NCBI RefSeq assembly: GCF_018812025.1
Contig: NC_063054.1
Location: forward strand, 36,645,896-36,709,895
DNA: 64,000 bases
Direction: 5' to 3'
Source: Megalobrama amblycephala
Taxonomy: Eukaryota; Chordata; Actinopteri; Cypriniformes; Xenocyprididae
Position 1 is the stretch's first letter. The number at the start of each line of letters is the position of its first letter. This document shows, in pieces, positions 58,601 through 64,000 of this stretch. The position numbers were made by a program, and so were the translations under genes. The notes under the pieces are model-generated. The model had not been told where the DNA came from. It saw only the letters and a program-made list of their open reading frames with translations, and made no database searches.

Positions 58601-61157
58601 CTACTGGAGTCACACAGATTACTTTAATGTACCTTTCTGGGGCTTGAACGTGGTAGTTGCTTAGGTTATCAATGGAGGGACAGAAAGCTCTCAGAGTTCA
58701 TTAAAAAGATCTTCATTTGTGTTTCAAAGCTAAACAAAAGTCTTACGGGTTTGGAAGGGCATGAGGATGAGTAATTAATGACAGAATGTTAACTTTTGGG
58801 TGAATTAACCCTTTAAGGGGAGAGGTATCCAAATCACATCAACTGGTCACGGGGGTTCCTCAGGGTTCAGTACTTGGACCTCTCCTCTTCTGGGTGGCAC
58901 ATGGTTTGTCATATCATTTCTATGCTGATGACACACATCTCTACTTTTCATTTCAACCAGATGATCCAACGGTACCTGTATGCATCCCCGACAGCTGGGC
59001 GGACATCTTGGCATGGATGAAAGAACACCACCTACAAAGTCGGAGATTCTCGTCTTCCCTACCTCTCCATTTATACTGCACAACTTCACCATCCAGCCAG
59101 GTTTATCAACAATTATCACATCAAGTTCAATCCAGAAATCTTGTGGTAATCTTTGATGACCAGCTGACCTTCAAAGACCATGTTGCAAGAACTTCCTATC
59201 CAGGCCCTTGCCATTTCTAGGCTGGACTTCCATCGTGTGCAATTGTAACAGAGTTACGCTAGCAGTAAGAGCCGTGCGACTAAACGGCCTTTAGTGTCCT
59301 TGTTAGTGCACCAGCCTCCCATGCTGGAGGCAGCAGTTCAAATCCCACTCAAAGCATTGCAAGTAGAACATGAGTGGTGACATTTGGTGCCGTGACCCGG
59401 ACTCGTGGGGCGAGTGGAACCAGGTCAACACAATCAAACCAAATGATTCAGAACGCAGCACAACTGGTCTTCAATGAGCCCAGTTATGGCTTACATCAAA
59501 TTTAAGACATTGATGCTTGCATATAGATCAGCCACAGGCTCTGCACTCGCTCTTACGAGTCTACATCCCCTCCAGAAACCTGAGGGCAGTAAGTGAGTGA
59601 CCCCTCAAGGCACGAAATCAGAACGTTTTCGTTCACTGTTCCTTGCTGGTGTTTTGTTTAAAGGTGCAGAATGTAAGAGTTCTGTCCACTAGAGGTCCCT
59701 AGAAGCCTATTCAAAACAAAGGCGTAGCTTGATGACTCCAAGTTTGAAAGCAGAATCTTGGGACATGTGGTCTTCACATCAACGGACGGTGCAAAAAGAA
59801 TAGGGATTGGACTCAGGAAGAAATCATGTTCATGGATGTGATTGTTAATGTTATTGTAGTATGAAGCAGAGCAGGAGCGAGTGTTGTGGAGCTGAACAAG
59901 GAGCTGGAGCGATTGAGCAACACACGCCTCACGAGCAGCGGGACTTTTATTATGCCACAGTCGCGGCTTACGCTTTTCCGGTCATGAGTATGAGGTAACA
60001 CAGCTCTGTTTATCATATTAGATACATTTGAGAGTGTTGAAAATGATGTTATAACGTTACTCTGTGCGTTCGCTCGGCGGCTGCTGTGAGACACTGTTAC
60101 ACACTGCAGTAAGATAGATCGATTTTACAATATCATATTAAATGCTGGATGGCTTGTGTCGATAAATGGCATGCAATTCATTTTAAACGTATTGTATAAT
60201 GGAGAAAATGCAGTATTACTGTTACTAAAAATAAAGCTGCATCTGATTATGCTATGTTAGCTACTTGACAAAATAGTGTTTTTCTCTGAGGCATGGTAAA
60301 GCATGGTAATCAAAAAATCAAGAAAATTGATTTAAACAATAAGGCTAAACGTATTGAGCTATATAACAATGATTAGTTTTCTGTCTATAAATGTATCAAA
60401 ACAGTTGTTCCCTTGTCTATTAAAACATGTAAATATTAAAGCGTCTTTGGTGTTTCCATGGTTTCTACAAAATAAACCGGAAACCAAGGGTAACGCGGGT
60501 ATGACGCAATTGACAGGCGACTCCTCACACGTCCCGGAGCCTTGGTTAAAATTGCAATTTTCTCACGATTTACAAATAGTTGCAAACATTTGGGATATTG
60601 TAAGTACTCAAGTGAACAAAATATATAACACTGACCTAGTGGTTTTTGGATATTTTCCTGCAAAATTCTCACATATTGCACCTTTAAAGTCATCATAATA
60701 ATGTCATTCACATGACAGATGGCACTGCACAGACTCTAATGTAATGATGCATTTAAGTTCATTCACATCACACAATAAATTAATAAAGGTTGCATACTAA
60801 TGTCTTAAAGGATCTAATGGGTGCATATGAGTACCTAAATGGAAAATACTCCTAACTTTTGAAAGGAGTGACAACTCAAAAGTCAAAGTTTTGTACTTTT
60901 TTTTTTGAGAAAGTGAATATCAAGCTTATTGTTATGGTGGTTATATGAATGAATACACTACATTTGTATTGTTTACCTTCAAAGTGGTTTATAATATGCT
61001 GTAGGCACAGTGTTGTTAGAAAAGGAACCAGCGCCAGCGACCAATCAGGATCCTCCGCGATGATGCTGCGCATTTTCTGCCCGTCAGCGGCGGCGTTCAC
61101 CGGCTTCACCGGAGGATACATGCTCCTGGGTCTCCGTGAAGACTGACTCTGAGACAT
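49526..61157 (-). CDS. tcte1: tcte1/drc5: dynein regulatory complex subunit 5 (T-complex-associated testis-expressed 1), four coding exons
   Basis: Leucine-rich-repeat subunit of the nexin-dynein regulatory complex, which ties neighbouring axonemal doublets together in motile cilia and sperm flagella. Coding exons on the minus strand are 61157-60977, 58157-57589, 56757-56308 and 49699-49526. All borders are AG/GT and the phases fit, giving 457 aa against about 501 in human. Conserved N-terminal strings are RSIIAEDPDWSLALVPFLT and CLQHIINHFEENPIL, then SWKRMFFERHLESIIE, an acidic loop (DEDDGSDCASDMGSEG) and YGVKGCGMNFEWNLFEFT. Residues 251-420 hold about six ribonuclease-inhibitor-type LRRs, e.g. 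LQELDFSHNHISDRGARAI and LTSLNLRLNRIGDEGGQAL. The human N-terminal extension (about 50 aa) is shorter here. Large repeats fill introns 2 and 3 without touching the exons. Confidence 0.96.
50030..50515 (+). repeat. Cyprinid-type interspersed repeat, copy 4
   Basis: Starts GTGTTCAAAAGTTTGGGGTC. It contains TTATTCCTGTGATCAAAGC, TCAGTGTCACATGATCCTTC and ATTATAAATGTCTTTAG. It lies in tcte1 intron 3. Confidence 0.85.
51906..55846. mobile_element. ~3.9-kb inverted-terminus (foldback-like) element filled by a minisatellite
   Basis: The left edge GGAAGAGAATTAGGGCCAAGC and the right edge (reverse complement GGAAGAGGACTAGGGTCAGGC) are inverted copies. Both continue with an AATAATAAAAAA-type run, an AGATTAAAGTCATTATAA-like block and GTGAGATTAAA. 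The right arm (55555-55846) repeats the array motif in inverted orientation. The surrounding DNA (51610-51900 and 55847-56220) is a different dispersed repeat, with AAAATTAAGTGA and AAAACAAGACAAAAA, that this element seems to have entered. Confidence 0.75.
51975..55530 (+). repeat. Higher-order minisatellite: alternating ~44-bp and ~39-bp units
   Basis: The long unit reads TTTCGAGAAAAAACTCGTTC then AATTTTGAGAATAAAGTCGT TATG-type text. The short unit reads TTTCGAGAAAAAACATTCCA then TTTCGAAAATAAAGTTATG. They often alternate as ~83-bp dimers, with internal duplications of larger blocks. Nearly every unit carries AATAAA on the plus strand. Short ORFs rich in FREKT and RIKSLCFEKK are by-products. 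Confidence 0.95.
56308..56757 (-). CDS. tcte1: tcte1 coding exon 3 (leucine-rich repeats)
   Basis: 450 nt, phase 0 at both ends. It encodes VFRIHHSKVDDEKCCMLV and four to five LRRs up to LSNNRLGV at GTGAGT. Confidence 0.96.
57589..58157 (-). CDS. tcte1: tcte1 coding exon 2
   Basis: 569 nt after the acceptor ATTTTGCAG. It starts by completing Glu, then NPILDQLMPNYKAYVLQRLP, and ends NSCKTLQ at GTTATC. It holds the cysteine/tryptophan-rich central domain (YWKRCCEFRW) and an acidic linker. Confidence 0.95.
58570..58816. mobile_element. Half of a TTAA-type element (right arm)
   Basis: Contains TTAATGTACCTTTCTGG, ATCAATGGAGGGACAGAAAG and ends GGGTGAATTAACCC before TTAA. It matches the arms of 22510-24456 and 30720-31252. 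The left arm is missing or unrecognisable. Confidence 0.6.
58817..59655 (+). pseudogene. L2-like LINE reverse-transcriptase fragment, degraded
   Basis: Translated frames show the RT signature TGVPQGSVLGP-like text at 58845-58885, then YHFYADDTHLYFSF (58911-58952) with the catalytic YADD box, and further on FDDQLTFKDHVA. The RT C-terminal part resumes at about 59480 (TSLHPLQKPEG-like). There are frameshifts, and an insertion of about 220 bp at 59225-59445 breaks it. The gene is dead and lies in tcte1 intron 1. Confidence 0.8.
59270..59440 (+). repeat. Possible tRNA-derived SINE fragment inside the LINE
   Basis: Contains a B-box-like GCAGTTCAAATCCCACTC and an anticodon-arm-like CCTCCCATGCTGGAGG hairpin. 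The acceptor stem is not convincing, so this is not a functional tRNA gene. Confidence 0.3.
59658..60687. mobile_element. TTAA-flanked inverted-terminus element, fourth family
   Basis: TTAA plus AGGTGCAGAATGTAAGAGTT on the left pairs with AATTCTCACATATTGCACCT plus TTAA on the right. About 1.03 kb with no transposase frame. It lies in tcte1 intron 1. Confidence 0.75.
60977..61157 (-). CDS. tcte1: tcte1 coding exon 1
   Basis: 181 nt from the ATG of MSQSQSSRRPRSMYPP to ...NHFE plus one base before GTAAAC. An upstream in-frame TTG at 61181 is not needed. The conserved IIAEDPDWSLALVP block begins at about residue 32. Confidence 0.93.
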
Positions 61158-61500
61158 ACCGCTAAAACTGCCAGAAAACAATTCCTCTGAGAATCAGTAA
61201 CATTAAATATATCTCACTATTGCTGGAGAGGTCAACAACTTTTCCTGATGAACGTATTTTTGTGTATTTACTTACTTTACTCCAGTTAAAAGAGTCGTTT
61301 TCAACACACTAAAATGTTTAAATAACGAATTTGAATTAAATATACATGAAATTCATTCATTAAATAGTTAAATCACTTCACAATGTTGACGACTCACTTT
61401 CAGTTCCTCTGTAACGTTTGATGTTACCATGGTAGCAGAGACGTGCCACGCGCCCTTCAGTACGTCACTCGCTGCTGATGATCACGCGCCTATATGATGT
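61158..61500 (-). promoter_or_regulatory. tcte1: tcte1 5' UTR and promoter region
   Basis: Upstream of the ATG. It is CpG-containing around 61440-61495 and holds an X-box-like palindrome (61423-61436) and a CRE-like GTGACGTA on the minus strand (61461-61468). Confidence 0.5.
61423..61436 (-). promoter_or_regulatory. RFX X-box-like motif GCTACCATGGTAAC
   Basis: On the minus strand: one half-site GGTAAC is perfect, the other GCTACC has one mismatch to GTNRCC, with an AT spacer. RFX factors drive cilia genes, which fits drc5. Confidence 0.6.
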
Positions 61501-61751
61501 GTGAAACATCCTAAAATAAACCATAATTCACACCATCATCACAATATGTTAATGCACAGAAGACAAAAGAAAAATTAAAGAATGAAGAACGAGGACTGTA
61601 AGTCTAACTGATGAAACGCTTATAGAAGGTGAAGGCAAAAAAATAAGGTCTGGGATATGTAGGGCTATTTTCACTTATGAAAGAGGGCATCACCTTAGAA
61701 CCAAGTGTTTCCCTTGTGTAATGCATATGTGGGGCAGATCATGCAAAAACT

Positions 61752-61815
61752 AATAATAATACGTTTTATTTATAAACCTTATTTCCCAAGCTCAAGGTCG
61801 CTGTACAGGGAAATA
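61752..61815 (-). repeat. L2-type LINE 3'-tail fragment
   Basis: Minus-strand reading CAGCGACCTTGAGCTTGGG then TTTATAAATAAAACGTATTA is the typical L2 tail. No coding part is attached. Confidence 0.6.
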
Positions 61816-62379
61816 ATGAAGTAAAAATGGCATCAACAAGATACAGACATATATACATGCATTTATACATATGCACATACATGTGCATGCATTTATAAAT
61901 CATAAAATCACCAATTAATATGATCAGAGTGACTGTAAACTGAAGAAGGGCATGATTACATTTCAAAAAAAGAAAACTGCCTTTATAACAATACATGCAT
62001 TATGAATGATCAATATTCAACTGAGAGATGATTCACACATCTGAAAATGAGGTCAAACTTCAATGCAACATACTGCACAAGGACACAGGTGTTGTGGAAA
62101 AAGATCATCCCGGTGCAGATCTTATGTTGGATTGGATTCTGTCATAGCCAGAAACATAATTTAATTTCGCAAAATGCATAAAATGCTATTAATCATCCAC
62201 CAAATTTGCCTAATGTAGTGAATAGTATAGTGAATCATGTAGTGAACCATTATTATTATATCCGGTATATATAGCCTATATAAAAGTTTAAAGGACACTT
62301 AATATTCTGTCATTTTATCTGCACTGACATCAATGAATAACTACACTTCTTTAGAGCTGCTTTATAGCTGAATAGAATT

Positions 62380-63960
62380 TGGATACGTTTACATGAGAAT
62401 GATGTACTAGTTTTTCCTTTTCTTTTTTGGCATACAAGTGACAATGTTGTTAAAAGGATCCCGTTCACACGGATCTGCGAAACAACTAAAAACGCTGTAT
62501 TTTGCTGCCAGGCCAGTAGATGGCGATGTTACTTCATGAAGAAACACTACGCGCCTATAGACTGAACACGTAATACTCATGCACATGACGTCACCGTTTT
62601 CACAAATTAGCATTTTTGTAGTTTACATAGAGACGATAACGGTATCGTTTTCAAAAACTTGCACTTTGAAACCCGATTTCAAAAGTTTGTGTTTTCAGGC
62701 CGCCACAAAGTGCTGTTGTCGTGTAAATGACAACAGCCAAAATGCATAAAAAGTTGTCCTTTTTTAGTTGAAAACAGTGTCGTGTAAACGTTTTTGAAAA
62801 TTATACCTTTATCGTCACTGTGTAAACTACAAAATCATGCATTTGTGAAAAAGGGGACGTCATGCGCATTACGTATTCAGTCTATAGGCGCGTAGTGTTT
62901 CCTTTACAGATGACAGTGTTGTTAAAACAATCCCCATTCACACAGATCCGCGAAAAACAAAAACGCTGTATTCTGCTGTCAGGCCAGTAGATGGCAATGT
63001 TACTTCATGAAGAAACACTACGCACCTATAGACTGAACACGTAATACTCATGCACATGACGTCACCGTTTTCACAAATTAGCATTTTTGTAGTTTACATG
63101 GAGACGATAACGGTATCGTTTTCAAAAACTTGCACTTTGAAACCCGATTTCAAAAGATTGCGTTTTCAGGCCGCCACAGAGCGCTGTTGTCACGTAAATG
63201 TCAACAGCCGAAATGCATAAAAAGTTTTCCACTTTTAGTTGAAAACAGTGTCGTCTAAAAGTTATTGAAAAATATATCTTTATCATCACCGTGTATACTA
63301 CAAAATCATGCATTTGTGAAAAAGGGGACGTCATGTGCATTACGTATTCAGTCTATAGGCGTGTAGTGTTTCCTTTACAGATGACAATGTTGTTAAAACA
63401 ATCCCCATTCACACAGATCCGCGAAAAACAAAAACACTGTATTCTGCTGTCAGGCCAGTAGATGGCAATGTTACTTCATGAAGAAACACTACGCGCCTAT
63501 AGACTGAACACGTAATACTCATGCACATGACGTCACCGTTTTCACAAATTAGCATTTTTGTAGTTTACATGGAGACGATAACGGTATCGTTTTAAAAAAC
63601 GTGCACTTTGAAACCCGATTTCAAAAGATTGCGTTTTCAGGCCGCCACAGAGCACTGTTGTCACGTAAATGTCAACAGCCGAAATGCATAAAAAGTTTTC
63701 CACTTTTAGTTGAAAACAGTGTCGTCTAAAAGTTATTGAAAAATATATCTTTATCATCACCGTGTATACTACAAAATCATGCATTTGTGAAAAAGGGGAC
63801 GTCATGTGCATTACGTATTCAGTCTATAGGCGTGTAGTGTTTCCTTTACAAAGTGACATCGCCAACTACTGGCCTGGCAGCAGAATACACCGTTTTTTAA
63901 TCTTTTTTTGTGGATCCTCGTGAATGGGGATCATTTTGTCAATGTTGTCAAAAAAACACA
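62380..63960. mobile_element. Inverted-terminus element with internal 471-bp triplication
   Basis: The left part (GACAATGTTGTTAAAAGGATC, CCAGGCCAGTAGATGGCGATGT) is inverted at the right edge (ACATCGCCAACTACTGGCCTGG, GGGGATCATTTTGTCAATGTTGTC). Between them, a 471-bp unit is repeated. Confidence 0.75.
62440..63853. repeat. Three tandem ~471-bp units, each internally palindromic
   Basis: GAAACACTACGC recurs at about 62541, 63012 and 63483 (period 471). Each unit contains CTATAGACTGAACACGTAAT and, about 340 bp later, its inverted counterpart ATTACGTATTCAGTCTATAG. Units 2 and 3 are nearly identical, so that duplication is the most recent. Confidence 0.92.
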
Positions 63961-64000
63961 AACTTTAATTTAAAATTTTAATATTAATTTAAATTCTTTT

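Noticed and set aside
59290..59365. A functional tRNA gene
   Set aside because: There is a B-box-like motif and an anticodon-like hairpin, but no convincing acceptor stem or seven-base loop. A SINE remnant is more likely.
61158..61181. An eight-residue upstream extension of tcte1 starting at 61181
   Set aside because: The start would be TTG. The ATG at 61157 is the natural initiator and the extension has no counterpart.
63122..63811. Two near-identical minus-strand ORFs starting MHMTSPFSQMHDFVV
   Set aside because: They are duplicated because the 471-bp repeat is duplicated. They overlap a palindromic transposon core and resemble no known protein.

Overview
The window is vertebrate nuclear DNA from a teleost, very probably a cyprinid. 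It has spliced genes with short exons and long AT-rich introns. The space between exons is dense with short DNA transposons that have inverted termini, of the kinds common in carp and zebrafish relatives. Four protein-coding genes can be assembled exon by exon with consistent splice sites and reading frames. In order they are slc35b2 (-), nfkbie (-), tmem151b (+) and tcte1/drc5 (-). This is the order and orientation I recall for human chromosome 6p21.1, so the block is conserved synteny. No prokaryotic, viral or CRISPR feature was seen.

Layout. 1-2394 is the 3' flank of slc35b2. 2395-13034 is slc35b2, the Golgi PAPS transporter (five coding exons, 436 aa). 13035-18139 is a repeat-filled intergenic stretch. 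18140-29375 is nfkbie, IkappaB-epsilon (six coding exons, 332 aa, ankyrin repeats and a DSGIES phosphodegron). 29376-33785 is the divergent interval between nfkbie and tmem151b; it holds a perfect palindromic kappaB site 317 bp upstream of the nfkbie start codon. 33786-43706 is tmem151b (two coding exons separated by an 8.4-kb intron, 516 aa). 43707-49525 is a convergent, gene-free interval. 49526-61157 is tcte1/drc5, a nexin-dynein regulatory complex leucine-rich-repeat protein (four coding exons, 457 aa), with an RFX X-box-like motif about 270 bp upstream of its start codon. 61158-64000 is its 5' flank and ends in a 471-bp tandem triplication.

The four genes do not form one pathway; they are syntenic neighbours. 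slc35b2 imports the sulfate donor into the Golgi, nfkbie retains NF-kappaB dimers in the cytoplasm, tmem151b is a poorly understood neuronal-type membrane protein, and drc5 works in motile cilia and sperm flagella.

The most unusual DNA structure is non-coding. Three separate inverted-terminus elements carry internal tandem arrays: about 27 x 51 bp in nfkbie intron 2, about 3.5 kb of alternating 39/44-bp units in drc5 intron 3, and 3 x 471 bp at the right edge. A stack of elements nested four deep sits directly upstream of tmem151b exon 2. These, the kappaB sites around nfkbie and the X-box at drc5 are the best leads. I found no convincing new protein-coding system.
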